Positions 32,662 through 41,308 of a DNA stretch of 49,254 nt are shown here, in pieces. Source of the DNA: DAOOVD01 sp035369845 (lineage in GTDB: Bacteria > Bacillota > Desulfotomaculia > Desulfotomaculales > Pelotomaculaceae). The stretch spans positions 1-49,254 of the forward strand of contig DAOOVD010000013.1 in the NCBI GenBank assembly GCA_035369845.1, read 5' to 3'. The position numbers and the translations under genes were made by a program. The notes beneath the pieces were generated by a model. It had not been told where the DNA came from. It worked only from the letters and a program-made list of their open reading frames with translations, and made no database searches. Every line of letters starts with the position of its first letter. Positions within the stretch are counted from its first letter, which is position 1.

Positions 32662-33012
32662 GTGCAGATACGCAGGGGAGATGTTTTTTACGCCGATTTG
32701 AGCCCCGTCGTAGGGTCGGAACAGGGGGGAACCAGGCCGGTTCTTGTTTTGCAGAACGATATAGGCAACCAGTACAGTCCCACCACCATCGTGGCCGCAA
32801 TTACTTCACAAATCGAGAAGGCCAGGCTGCCGACTCACATAGAAATGCCCGCGAGGCCGGACGGCCTGGAAAAGGACTCGGTAATCCTTCTCGAGCAGCT
32901 CAGAACCATCGACAAGAGCAGGCTTATGGAAAAGGTGACCTCCCTCGACGGCGAAATGATGGAAAAGGTGAACGAGGCTGTTGAAATAAGCCTGGGTTTG
33001 ATCGAATTGTAG
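32662..33012 (+). CDS. mazF: MazF/EndoA-family mRNA interferase toxin
   Basis: 116 residues from GTG 32662. Family sequence is intact: RRGDVFYADLSPVVGSEQGG, TRPVLVLQND and a conserved C-terminal SLGLIEL. It cleaves single-stranded mRNA at short recognition sites and is normally neutralised by the upstream antitoxin, here with an altered N-terminus. The spacing of two bases indicates translational coupling. Confidence 0.93.
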   Translation: MQIRRGDVFYADLSPVVGSEQGGTRPVLVLQNDIGNQYSPTTIVAAITSQIEKARLPTHIEMPARPDGLEKDSVILLEQLRTIDKSRLMEKVTSLDGEMMEKVNEAVEISLGLIEL

Positions 33013-33117
33013 CTCAAGGCTCCTTTCCGGCGTGAGTCAGCCCTTCTTTTTCCCGGATTTGTAACGCACACCTGAACCGGCTGGAAAAAACGCCGGTTTG
33101 TCGAAAGCCTGTTTTTA

Positions 33118-33146
33118 GCCCTGAAAAAAGTGAGGGGTTTTTCTTT
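33118..33146 (+). terminator. Probable terminator after mazF
   Basis: Short stem ccct (33119-33122) / aggg (33133-33136) with an A-rich loop, followed by TTTTTCTTTT. An additional accgg/ccggt stem lies just upstream. Confidence 0.4.
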
Positions 33147-33214
33147 TGTACAGGCAATCCCGTCCTTCAATGCGCTTATATTTTTTATAGAAAAACTGGT
33201 GAAGGAAAGTGAAC

Positions 33215-33985
33215 ATGAAGCCGCTGATCGGGATTGCCTGTTCGTGCGAAACAAACGGCGGGAGACTGTTTTTGAACGGCAGCTACCCTTCAGCCGTTGC
33301 GGCGGCCGGGGGGGTGCCGGTGCTCCTCCCCGTGTTGAAAGGTTTTGAAGCGGATTATCTGGCGCTGGTCGACGGCATCGTTCTTCCGGGCGGAGGGGAT
33401 CTGGATCCCTTTTTATTCGGCGAGGAGCCGTCCCCTCTTGCCGGTGAAATAAACCCCGGCAGGGACTCTTTTGAAATCGGTGTCGCCAGGCTTGCGCTGG
33501 AGCGGGGTGTGCCTGTGCTGGGCATCTGCCGGGGTATCCAGGTGATAAACGTTGCGGCGGGAGGTACGGTGTGCCAGGACATTTCCCTCATGACCGGTTC
33601 TCCGTTGAAACATTTTCAGGCCGCTCCCCGCTGGTATCCCACGCACGGACTGGAGATTGTCCCGGGAAGCATGCTGGCCGGCATGCTGGGCGGCGCCGCG
33701 ATCCGCGTCAACAGTTTTCATCACCAGGCCGTGGCGCGGGTTGCCGGAGGTTTTAGGGTTTCCGCCCGTTCTCCGGAAGGCGTGATTGAGGGAATAGAGG
33801 CGGAGAGCGGATACGCCGTGGGCGTCCAGTTTCACCCGGAAGATATGTGCGGGCTGGACGAAAGATTTTTGAACATTTTTAAGTCGCTTGTGGATGCCGC
33901 CGCCGTGATTGCAGGCGGGAAGAGTGCGGCGGGGGGCGCGTCTTCCCGGCCTGACCGCCAAGCTCGCCGGCAAGAAGGTTTTTGA
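33215..33985 (+). CDS. Peptidase C26 / gamma-glutamyl-GABA hydrolase-like amidotransferase
   Basis: 256 residues from ATG 33215 (GAAGGAAAG upstream). Class-I glutamine amidotransferase fold with nucleophile Cys in LGICRGIQ, and His-Glu in VGVQFHPED. The closest known members are PuuD-type gamma-glutamyl-gamma-aminobutyrate hydrolases. The last about 23 residues (GGKSAAGGASSRPDRQARRQ and following) are unlike the family. Their DNA contains 38 bases identical to the FtsA-like gene at 40279-40316, read in another frame. So the natural end was probably replaced by a copied fragment. Confidence 0.85.
   Translation: MKPLIGIACSCETNGGRLFLNGSYPSAVAAAGGVPVLLPVLKGFEADYLALVDGIVLPGGGDLDPFLFGEEPSPLAGEINPGRDSFEIGVARLALERGVPVLGICRGIQVINVAAGGTVCQDISLMTGSPLKHFQAAPRWYPTHGLEIVPGSMLAGMLGGAAIRVNSFHHQAVARVAGGFRVSARSPEGVIEGIEAESGYAVGVQFHPEDMCGLDERFLNIFKSLVDAAAVIAGGKSAAGGASSRPDRQARRQEGF
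33938..33975 (+). repeat. 38-bp exact duplication, copy in the C26 peptidase tail
   Basis: Begins cgcgtcttcccggcctgacc and ends gccggcaag. Identical over 38 bases to 40279-40316. Here it is read in a frame giving SSRPDRQARR. Confidence 0.9.
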
Positions 33986-34059
33986 AATTGAAAGGATTTG
34001 GACGGGGGCTGAAGAAGAAAAAGTCAAGATGCAGAGATATGTGAGGTGGCATGGAATAA

Positions 34060-35196
34060 ATGCTTGCAATTTTCGGCGGTTGTATTTTTACCATGGGGGG
34101 GCCCCCTGTAAAAGTAGGAACGGTCCTGGTGGATGAGGGAAAGATAGCCGGTGTGGAAGCAGGCGTGGTGATTCCGCCGGGGGCTAAAGCCGTAGATGTT
34201 ACCGGCAAGATAGTGATGCCCGGTATGATCGACGCCCACTGTCATGTGGGTATAGCGGAGGAAATTTACCGCGAAGAAGGGGATGACAGCAATGAGATGT
34301 CGGATCCGGTGACTCCCCACTTGCGTGCCGTAGACGCCGTCAATCCGGCCGACCTGGGATTCAGGGACGCTCTGGCCGGAGGAGTGACGACTGTCGTTAC
34401 GGGACCGGGAAGCGCCAACATCATCGGGGGCGAGATGGTGGCGATGAAGACCGCCGGAACCGTTGTGGACGAGATGGTCGTTCAATTCCCGGCGGGCCTC
34501 AAGGCCGCTCTCGGAGAGAACCCCAAGCGCAGCTACGGACGTGAAAAAAAACCGCCCTACACCCGCATGGCTTCGGCGGCCCTGCTCAGGGAAACTTTTG
34601 TCAAAGGCCTGGATTATTTAAAAAAGGAGTCTTTGGACAGGGACTTGAAAATGGAGGCCGTGGCGAGAGTGCTGAGGGGAGACGTTCCCTTGAGAGTGCA
34701 CGCGCACCGGGCCGACGACATTATGACCGCCGTCCGCATTGCCGGGGAATTCGGGGTCAAGCTCGTCATCGAGCACTGCACGGAGGGTCACCTGGTGGCT
34801 GCCCGGCTTGCCGCCAGGGGTGTGGCTGCGGTGATCGGCCCGGTGATCACCAACCGGGCCAAGGTGGAAATGCAGGGGATCACTCTCGAAACGGCGAGAA
34901 TGCTGGCTGAAGCGGGTGTTCGGTTTGCCGTCATGACTGACCACCCGGTGGTTCCAATCCAGTATTTGTCGGTGTCCGCCGCGTTGACTGTGAAGGGAGG
35001 TCTTTCCCCCGAGCGCGCCCTGAGGTCCGTAACGATCGATGCGGCAGAGATATTGGGTCTCGGAGAACGCCTGGGAAGCATCGAGCCGGGAAAAGACGCC
35101 GATATCGTCGTCTGGAGCCGGCATCCCTTTGATGTCGCCGCCAGGGCGGAGAAGGTTTTCATAAACGGCAGGGAAGTGTTTGCGGCTTCCCGGTAA
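34060..35196 (+). CDS. Metal-dependent amidohydrolase
   Basis: 378 residues. Amidohydrolase superfamily: HxH metal motif in DAHCHVG, further His in VHAHRADD and IEHCTEGH, and catalytic Asp in AVMTDHPV. The N- and C-terminal beta-sandwich is typical (DVTGKIVMPGMIDAH, then GSIEPGKDADIVVW). Closest to imidazolonepropionase-like members. The substrate is not identified. The start at ATG 34060 has only a distant GAGGTGG. Confidence 0.85.
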   Translation: MLAIFGGCIFTMGGPPVKVGTVLVDEGKIAGVEAGVVIPPGAKAVDVTGKIVMPGMIDAHCHVGIAEEIYREEGDDSNEMSDPVTPHLRAVDAVNPADLGFRDALAGGVTTVVTGPGSANIIGGEMVAMKTAGTVVDEMVVQFPAGLKAALGENPKRSYGREKKPPYTRMASAALLRETFVKGLDYLKKESLDRDLKMEAVARVLRGDVPLRVHAHRADDIMTAVRIAGEFGVKLVIEHCTEGHLVAARLAARGVAAVIGPVITNRAKVEMQGITLETARMLAEAGVRFAVMTDHPVVPIQYLSVSAALTVKGGLSPERALRSVTIDAAEILGLGERLGSIEPGKDADIVVWSRHPFDVAARAEKVFINGREVFAASR

Positions 35197-35322
35197 ATTT
35201 TTTTGAGAAAAAGTGTAAAAAAAATTAAAAAGTGAAAGGAAATTGTTCTGGTCCGTCGAATTACACTGGGAACGTTATACTTAAATGTTATTTCATGTTA
35301 TTTTTTGTCGTGAGGTGCCGAA

Positions 35323-35733
35323 ATGAGGCAGGAGCCGCTGAAAATTTTAATTGTAGACGATCAGACAGGAGTTCGTTACCTTCTGGATGTCGTGGCCAGA
35401 GAAGCGGGTTACCGGACGGAGACGGCCAAAAACGGGCTCGAGGCTATCTCTTCAGTGTTTTCGTTCCACCCGGACCTTGTCTTTATGGATGTGCGGATGC
35501 CTGTAATGGGGGGCTTGGAAGCACTGGAAAAGATCAAGTCGCAGTTTCCCGGAATTGATATAATTATCATGACTGCCTACGGCTCGGATGAAACTGTTGC
35601 CCTGGCGCTCGAAAAAGGAGCCATGCGCTGTATAGCCAAACCGTTTGATGTTCTGGAAATCAAGGAGTTTCTTGAGGAATATACGGCAAAGCGCCAAAAA
35701 TCCGGTATTGCGGCCGGCGGCAATTATGCGTGA
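35323..35733 (+). CDS. Spo0F-like single-domain response regulator
   Basis: 136 residues: only a receiver domain. Phosphorylation site is complete: Asp pair in LIVDDQTGVRYLL, acceptor Asp in LVFMDVRMP, Thr in IIMTAYG, Lys in IAKPFD. The opening (ILIVDDQTGVRYLL) is Spo0F-like, so a role in a sporulation-type phosphorelay is plausible but unproven. No kinase is next to it. It contrasts with the ANTAR proteins here, which lack the acceptor. Confidence 0.85.
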   Translation: MRQEPLKILIVDDQTGVRYLLDVVAREAGYRTETAKNGLEAISSVFSFHPDLVFMDVRMPVMGGLEALEKIKSQFPGIDIIIMTAYGSDETVALALEKGAMRCIAKPFDVLEIKEFLEEYTAKRQKSGIAAGGNYA

Positions 35734-35850
35734 GGCTCCGGTAGAAAGTTTTTTGCGAGGTTTGCTGTTCGACTGGGGGCGGCTCTGGTATAATTTTATT
35801 GAAAATGCGCGAAAATCGCCGGAGGCGATTTTTGCTTTAGGAGTGTTTAA

Positions 35851-36270
35851 ATGCGCGAGGTGTACCGTGTTGTTGACGCGAACCTGAACCGGGCCAGAGA
35901 GGGTCTGAGGGTCCTGGAGGAAATCGCCCGCTTTGTGCTCGACGATGCGGACCTGACCTCCCGGCTCAAGGATATTCGCCACAGCCTGTCCTCGACGGCG
36001 GGCGAATTGCCCGGAGGCGTGTACGAACTTGTCCGCTCCAGGGATTCTGCCGGTGATGTCGGGGCTGAATCCTGGACACGGCAGGAAAGGAGCAGAAACA
36101 GCCTTTTTGAACTTGCGGTGGCGAATCTGAAGCGCGTGCAGGAGGCCGCCAGAGTGCTTGAGGAATTCGGCAAGCTTCTCGGCCCCGCTGCCGGGGGATT
36201 CAAAAAGTTGAGATATGAGACTTATGTCCTTGAACAGGAAATACTTCAGAAAATGAGAGATAAGCCGTGA
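35851..36270 (+). CDS. ThiD2-type hydroxymethylpyrimidine-phosphate kinase domain protein
   Basis: 139 residues. The opening RVVDANLNRAREGLRVLEEI is the hallmark of the ThiD2 domain, known as a stand-alone or as the N-terminal domain of some ThiE proteins, and assigned to HMP-P phosphorylation in thiamin synthesis. The helical repeat is seen twice (LNRAREGLRVLEE, LKRVQEAARVLEE). It overlaps thiL by four bases, which supports a thiamin role. Confidence 0.85.
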   Translation: MREVYRVVDANLNRAREGLRVLEEIARFVLDDADLTSRLKDIRHSLSSTAGELPGGVYELVRSRDSAGDVGAESWTRQERSRNSLFELAVANLKRVQEAARVLEEFGKLLGPAAGGFKKLRYETYVLEQEILQKMRDKP

Positions 36271-37271
36271 AACTGTCCGAACTCGGCGAATTCGGCCTGA
36301 TCGAAGCCCTGACGAGGGATCTGTTATACAACCCGGCCGGCGTAATCACGGGTGCGGGTGACGACGCCGCGGTGCTGAAAACGCGCGGGAGTGCGTGGCT
36401 TCTTTTTACCACCGACATGATGGTGGAAGGAGTTCATTTTAATTTGGAGTACAGCACTTTCCGGCAGGTCGGCTGGAAGGCGCTTGCGGTAAACATCAGC
36501 GATATCGCTGCCATGGGGGGTGAACCGGCTCACGCCCTGGTTTCTCTTGCCGTTCCGCCCGGGCTGGATTCCGGCGGCGTGCTGGAGCTTTACGACGGCC
36601 TCAGGGAGGCGGCCAAAACTTACGGTGTCAATATCGTGGGTGGCGACACGGTAAGCAGCCCCGACCGTCTGGTGATCAACGTGGCCCTGCTTGGAGAGGT
36701 TGGACCCGGAATGGCGGTATACAGGAGCGGCGCCCGGCCGGGGGATTCGGTCTATGTGACCGGTCCTTTAGGCGCTCCGGCCGCCGGCCTCTACATCTTT
36801 CAAAACGCGTCAAGGACTTTTCCGCCGGAGATTGCCGATTACTGCCGCCGCGCTCATACCATGCCGGCGCCGCGGGTCGAGGCGGGAATAGTCCTCGCCG
36901 CGCTCGGAGTGTCGGCGATGGACGACATCAGCGACGGCCTGGCGGGCGAGATGCACGAGATATGCGGCGCAAGCGGCACGGGCTGCCTGATCAGAAGCAA
37001 GGACATACCCCTGGACAGCCGGGTGCGTATGATCGCGCGGGAGGCCGGCGCCGATCCCCTGGAGTGGGCGCTGTACGGCGGTGAAGATTTCGAACTGGTT
37101 TTTACCGTAAACCCCGGAGCGGAGAAGAAAGTGGTGAGAGCGGCGGCCCAAAAGGGTATAAATGTTTATCGCGTGGGGGAAATAACCGCTTCCCGCGAGG
37201 TCCTTGTCGAATGGAGAAACGGAGAAATTTCCGGCCTGGCAAAAAGGGGGTACGATCATTTCAGGAAGTGA
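36267..37271 (+). CDS. thiL: Thiamine-monophosphate kinase
   Basis: 334 residues from GTG 36267 (GTGA overlap with the preceding gene). The motifs GAGDDAAVL, TTDMMVEGVHF and MGGEPAHALVSLAVP are typical of ThiL and the PurM fold, and GGDTVSSP and LYGGEDFELVF are intact. It phosphorylates thiamin monophosphate to the diphosphate with ATP. With the ThiD2 protein it forms a two-gene thiamin unit. Confidence 0.95.
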   Translation: MKLSELGEFGLIEALTRDLLYNPAGVITGAGDDAAVLKTRGSAWLLFTTDMMVEGVHFNLEYSTFRQVGWKALAVNISDIAAMGGEPAHALVSLAVPPGLDSGGVLELYDGLREAAKTYGVNIVGGDTVSSPDRLVINVALLGEVGPGMAVYRSGARPGDSVYVTGPLGAPAAGLYIFQNASRTFPPEIADYCRRAHTMPAPRVEAGIVLAALGVSAMDDISDGLAGEMHEICGASGTGCLIRSKDIPLDSRVRMIAREAGADPLEWALYGGEDFELVFTVNPGAEKKVVRAAAQKGINVYRVGEITASREVLVEWRNGEISGLAKRGYDHFRK

Positions 37272-37323
37272 AGCATATTGCACCCGTAAAATGGGGTTAT
37301 AATATATTATTGGGGTGAACGCC

Positions 37324-37803
37324 TTGCTTTTCATCAAAACCTCGGCGCCGGAGGAAACGGCCGGCGTGGGGGAGAAACTGGCCCGTTTCCTGCGGGCCGG
37401 AGACGTGATATGCTTGAACGGAGAACTCGGAGCCGGGAAAACCAGGTTCGCCCAGGGTGTGGCCCGCGGCCTCGGCGTCGCCGGCCATGTTACGAGCCCT
37501 TCTTTTACTTTGATTAACGAGTATTCTGGAAGGATTCCTTTTTACCATATGGATTTCTACCGGCTGGAAAACCCGGGGGAAATCGAGGATCTCGGCTGCG
37601 AGGAATATTTCTACGGGAACGGTGTCACTCTGGTGGAATGGGCGGAAAGAGCGGGGCAAGGCCTTCCGGGGGAGAGGCTCGACGTTGTGATCAGGACGGT
37701 TCCCGGGGAGGATAGCCTGCGGGAGATTTGCGTAAAGCCGCTGGGTGAGAGATACCGGGGCATGGTGGAGGAGCTGAAGGCTGTTGTGCGTACTGGGGAT
37801 TGA
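37324..37803 (+). CDS. tsaE: tRNA threonylcarbamoyladenosine ATPase TsaE
   Basis: 159 residues from TTG 37324, with GGGGTGA six bases upstream; a GTG at 37315 lies inside that ribosome site. Walker A is GELGAGKTRF, followed by TSPSFTLINEY and FYHMDFYRL, then LVEWAER. It works with TsaB and TsaD to make the t6A base of tRNA. It overlaps tsaB by 20 bases. Confidence 0.93.
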   Translation: MLFIKTSAPEETAGVGEKLARFLRAGDVICLNGELGAGKTRFAQGVARGLGVAGHVTSPSFTLINEYSGRIPFYHMDFYRLENPGEIEDLGCEEYFYGNGVTLVEWAERAGQGLPGERLDVVIRTVPGEDSLREICVKPLGERYRGMVEELKAVVRTGD

Positions 37804-38503
37804 GTCCGCGACTTCCGTAGCTTCGGCGGCTGTAGCCGGGGATTGCGGTATTCTCGCGGAGCGCATGGTCTTGAACAAGCGGACGCATTCGGTAAATTTG
37901 CTGCCCATGATAAAGGCGGTAATGGAAGAAGCGGAAATAGACCGGGACAAACTTGCCGGCATAGCTGTTTCCGGCGGTCCGGGCTCCTTCACCGGCCTGC
38001 GTATCGGCATGAGTACGGCGAAAGCTCTCGCCCAGGTATGGAACCTGCCCCTTGTGCGGATTTCCACCCTGGAAGCCCTGGTCTATCCGCTGGCCGGGCA
38101 CGGAAGGCTGCTCTGCCCGGTATTGAACGCCAGAAAGAATGAGGTCTATACTGCTTTGTACGATTTTACCGGGTCCGGGATGAAAGTTCTGGCGGAACCG
38201 GCGGCTTTAGCCCCGGAGGCGCTGGCGGAAAGGCTCCTGAAAATTCAAAAACCGGTAACATTTCTGGGTGACGGCGTACAGGCCTGCCGTTCCCTTCTGG
38301 AAGCCGGGTTGAAGGGGCTGGCCTCGTTCGCCCCGGCAGCCGCAAGCTTTCCGAGGGGGGGAGCGGTGGCCGGAATGGGCCTGAAAGCGATCATGGAAGG
38401 CCGGGGTATGGACCCGGGGGATGTTCGCCCGGAATATATCAGGGTATCGGAAGCGGAGGCGGTCTGGCTTAAAAAACACGCCACCGGGGGAAGAGACCGT
38501 TGA
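37784..38503 (+). CDS. tsaB: tRNA threonylcarbamoyladenosine protein TsaB
   Basis: 239 residues from TTG 37784 (MCVLGIESATSVASAAV). ASKHA fold, with the TsaB-specific GGPGSFTGLRIGMSTAK. It is the dimer partner of TsaD, which is not in the window. The tsaE-tsaB-rimI order is common in Firmicutes. Confidence 0.93.
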   Translation: MCVLGIESATSVASAAVAGDCGILAERMVLNKRTHSVNLLPMIKAVMEEAEIDRDKLAGIAVSGGPGSFTGLRIGMSTAKALAQVWNLPLVRISTLEALVYPLAGHGRLLCPVLNARKNEVYTALYDFTGSGMKVLAEPAALAPEALAERLLKIQKPVTFLGDGVQACRSLLEAGLKGLASFAPAAASFPRGGAVAGMGLKAIMEGRGMDPGDVRPEYIRVSEAEAVWLKKHATGGRDR

Positions 38504-38994
38504 AGGTGACTTTCGAGGAGATGCGGCCGGCTCATTTGGAACAGGTATTGAACATAGAGAAAAAGTCCTTTCCCTCCCCGTGGTCGCTTGACGCATTTCG
38601 TTCGGAGCTTCTGCAGAACAGATTCGCATTATATATTGTCGCCCTGCTCGGCGAAAAAGTGGTGGGATACGCGGGCATGTGGGTGATCATTGACGAGGCG
38701 CACATAACGAATCTTGCTGTGAGCCCCGCGCACAGGACGAATAAAATCGGCAGGGCGCTGATGCTGGAGATGATCAGGCGGGCCGTTTTATCGGGCGTCG
38801 TCAGGATGACTCTCGAGGTGAGGCCTTCCAACCGGATTGCGAGACGTTTGTACGCCTCTCTGGGTTTTGAGGAGAAAGGAACCCGCAAGCGCTACTACAC
38901 GGATACCGGTGAAGACGCGATAATCATGTGGAAGAACGACCTAGCCGGTCCGGTGCCCGCCGGCCGGCCGCGGTGTTTGGAAAGGAGCTTGTAA
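38500..38994 (+). CDS. rimI: Ribosomal protein S18 alanine N-acetyltransferase
   Basis: 164 residues from TTG 38500, overlapping the tsaB stop (TTGA). GNAT fold: an N-terminal EKKSFPSPWS motif and acetyl-CoA loop AHRTNKIGRALM, then EVRPSNRIARRLYASLGF. The last roughly 16 residues are an unusual Pro/Arg-rich tail. It acetylates an N-terminus, classically of S18. Confidence 0.92.
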   Translation: MKVTFEEMRPAHLEQVLNIEKKSFPSPWSLDAFRSELLQNRFALYIVALLGEKVVGYAGMWVIIDEAHITNLAVSPAHRTNKIGRALMLEMIRRAVLSGVVRMTLEVRPSNRIARRLYASLGFEEKGTRKRYYTDTGEDAIIMWKNDLAGPVPAGRPRCLERSL

Positions 38995-39141
38995 ATGACT
39001 GGAAAATGGAAGGCCGTCCTGCGGATATCCGGTTTTATCTTCATGGCGGCCGGAGTTTTTGCCGGCTTTTCTGTTCCCTGGTCGTGGATTCTGCTGCTCC
39101 TGGGACTTGTCCAGGTAATAGCCGCGGGCGGTTTTGGCTGA
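38995..39141 (+). CDS. Small membrane protein, 48 residues
   Basis: ATG 38995 lies directly after the rimI stop, with AAAGGAG spaced seven bases before it. The product has a charged start (MTGKWKAVLR) and a hydrophobic body (ISGFIFMAAGVFAGFSVPWS, then WILLLLGLVQVIAAGG), likely two short helices or a hairpin in the membrane. No family recognised. The good ribosome site and position in the operon support a real gene. Confidence 0.65.
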   Translation: MTGKWKAVLRISGFIFMAAGVFAGFSVPWSWILLLLGLVQVIAAGGFG

Positions 39142-39207
39142 AACAGTTGCTGAGGGTTGGTGCGACCCTTAAAAAAATCTCTTCCGGGTAGCAGCTGCTG
39201 GTAATTG

Positions 39208-39236
39208 TTGAACAAACTCCCGTCATGTTATATACT
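39208..39236 (+). promoter_or_regulatory. Promoter of the FtsA-like gene
   Basis: TTGAAC (39208-39213), 17-base spacer, TATACT (39231-39236). About 40 bases before the start codon. Confidence 0.7.
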
Positions 39237-39278
39237 TTTGTTGGGATTTGCGGAAAATAGCAGACCAAGGGGATCAAA

Positions 39279-41285
39279 ATGCCAAGAATAATCCCTTCCG
39301 GGGACAACTCGATATTTGCCCTCGACATCGGAACGAGATCGGTCATCGGTATCGTCGCCCTGGTCGAGTCAGGCGTGCTGCGGGTGGCGGCCCAGTGCTC
39401 CGTCGAGCACGAAAGCCGCTCGATGTACGACGGCCAGATCCACGACATTTCCAGAGTTGCCGACACGGTAATGGAAGTCAAGAGCAACCTCGAGAAAAAG
39501 GTTGGTTTCAAGCTGACCAGGGCGGCCATAGCCGCCGCGGGCCGGTCGCTGATAACCAGGCAGTGCCGCGTGGAGATGGAGGTGGACGACGGAACGGAGA
39601 TAGACGGCGCAACGGTCGACAGCCTGGAAATCGCCGGAATAAAGAAAGCGCAGGACGGGCTCGGCCGTGACGAGGCGGGCGGCGACAGGTATTTCTGCGT
39701 TGGTTACAGCGTGGTCAGGTATTATTTAAACAACTATCCAATCAGCAACCTTGTCGGGCACGTCGGGAAGACAATCGGAGCCGATGTCCTGGCCACCTTC
39801 CTGCCCGAGTCGGTCGTCAACAGCCTTCATTCCGTCCTGCGGAGGGTGGGCCTGGAGCCCGTAAACCTCACCCTGGAGCCGATAGCGGCGATCGAGGTGG
39901 TGATCCCCGAAAACGTCAGGCTGCTGAATCTCGCTCTCATCGACATAGGTGCGGGGACCTCCGACATAGCCATTACCAGGAAAGGTTCGGTGGTATCGTA
40001 CGGCATGGTACCGTTTGCCGGAGACGAGGTCACCGAAGCGATTTCGGAAGGCCTGCTCGTCAGTTTCAACGAAGCCGAAAAGATCAAGCGCTCCCTTGAA
40101 AGGGGAGGCACTATCACATACAGGGACATCCTGGGCATGGAAAACACCACGACCGCCGAGGAGGTCGCCGGACTCATCGACCCGGTGCTGGACAAGCACG
40201 CCTCCGAGGTTGCGGAGGTGATTTTAAATCTTAACGGCGGGGAACCGCCCAGGACGGCTTTTTGCGTGGGCGGAGGCTCGCGTCTTCCCGGCCTGACCGC
40301 CAAGCTCGCCGGCAAGCTCGGCATCGAACAGCAGAAGGTTGCCGTAAGGGGAAGGGATGCCATCCAGAACCTTGCCGTTGACGAGGACGGCCTGGAAGGT
40401 CCCGAAGGGGTTACAGTTGTGGGTATCGCCACGGTGGCCATAAAAAAACTCGGCCAGAACTTCATCAAGGTGAAGGTGGACGGCAAAGAGTTCAGCCTTT
40501 TTAATTCCACGGGCCTGACCGTCTCCAACGTGCTCAGCGCGGTTGACTTCAACCCCAGGGACTTGATCGGACATAACGGCAGGAACCTGAAATTTTCTTT
40601 GAACGGCAGGCCGCAGACAATTTACGGAAGCCTGGCCAAGCCGGCGGAAATATATATCAACGGAAGGCGGGCGAGCTTGAAGTCACCGGTTAAAGAGGGT
40701 GACGAAATAAAAGTGTTGAGGGCCGTTGACGGGGATGACGCCAGGATGCTGGTGGGGGATGTGATCGGCGGCGCGGGGAAAAGAAACGTTGTTTTGAACG
40801 GCGAACCAAAGGCTCTGGAGCCCGTCTGTCTTTTGAACGGGGAGCGGGCGCAGCCGGACTGCGAAATTAAAGACGGCGACCGGCTGGAAATCAGTTGGAC
40901 GGCGGGGGACATTTTCGGGGACGGCGGCCTTGCCGGCGCCGTTTTGCTTGTCAACGGGCGTCAGGCGGACCACGGCTACGAGCTTGAGGAAGGAGACGAG
41001 ATAAAACTGGTCGGGAGAAACCAGGACGGGCACGCGGGAACCGCGGCAAGCCCCGGAGCCGGCCAGACCGGCCCGGAGGCGATAAATGTCACGGTGAACG
41101 GGGAAAAAATAAGGATGGAAGGGAAAAAACAGTACATCTTCGTGGATATCTTCAATTATATCGATTTCGACCGCTCTTACCGGAAGGGTACTGTAGTCCT
41201 CAAAGTGAACGGTTCCGAGGCCGGATACACGGATGTTCTCAAGGAAGGGGACAGTGTGGAGATTTACTGGGAAGAAGCGGGCTGA
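39279..41285 (+). CDS. FtsA/PilM-like ATPase with a long C-terminal extension
   Basis: 668 residues. The first about 390 form an actin-like ATPase of the FtsA group: phosphate-1 FALDIGTRSVIGIV, an SHS2-like domain, phosphate-2 LIDIGAGTSDIAI, adenosine motif CVGGGSRLPGL. FtsA is normally about 420 residues. Here about 250 more follow, with repeated units ending in a pattern like NGR...V.EGDEIKV (seen about four times), reminiscent of beta-grasp or similar small domains. There is no amphipathic membrane anchor at the usual place. Division or envelope-assembly role is inference. It carries the source copy of a 38-bp duplication. Confidence 0.8.
   Translation: MPRIIPSGDNSIFALDIGTRSVIGIVALVESGVLRVAAQCSVEHESRSMYDGQIHDISRVADTVMEVKSNLEKKVGFKLTRAAIAAAGRSLITRQCRVEMEVDDGTEIDGATVDSLEIAGIKKAQDGLGRDEAGGDRYFCVGYSVVRYYLNNYPISNLVGHVGKTIGADVLATFLPESVVNSLHSVLRRVGLEPVNLTLEPIAAIEVVIPENVRLLNLALIDIGAGTSDIAITRKGSVVSYGMVPFAGDEVTEAISEGLLVSFNEAEKIKRSLERGGTITYRDILGMENTTTAEEVAGLIDPVLDKHASEVAEVILNLNGGEPPRTAFCVGGGSRLPGLTAKLAGKLGIEQQKVAVRGRDAIQNLAVDEDGLEGPEGVTVVGIATVAIKKLGQNFIKVKVDGKEFSLFNSTGLTVSNVLSAVDFNPRDLIGHNGRNLKFSLNGRPQTIYGSLAKPAEIYINGRRASLKSPVKEGDEIKVLRAVDGDDARMLVGDVIGGAGKRNVVLNGEPKALEPVCLLNGERAQPDCEIKDGDRLEISWTAGDIFGDGGLAGAVLLVNGRQADHGYELEEGDEIKLVGRNQDGHAGTAASPGAGQTGPEAINVTVNGEKIRMEGKKQYIFVDIFNYIDFDRSYRKGTVVLKVNGSEAGYTDVLKEGDSVEIYWEEAG
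40279..40316 (+). repeat. 38-bp exact duplication, copy in the FtsA-like gene
   Basis: In the natural reading frame it encodes RLPGLTAKLAGK, within the conserved adenosine-binding region, so this copy is likely the source of 33938-33975. Confidence 0.9.
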
Positions 41286-41308
41286 GCCGGTATGTGCCCG
41301 GCTTTTTT
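41286..41308 (+). terminator. Terminator after the FtsA-like gene
   Basis: Stem gccgg (41286-41290) / ccggc (41298-41302), then six T. Confidence 0.75.
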
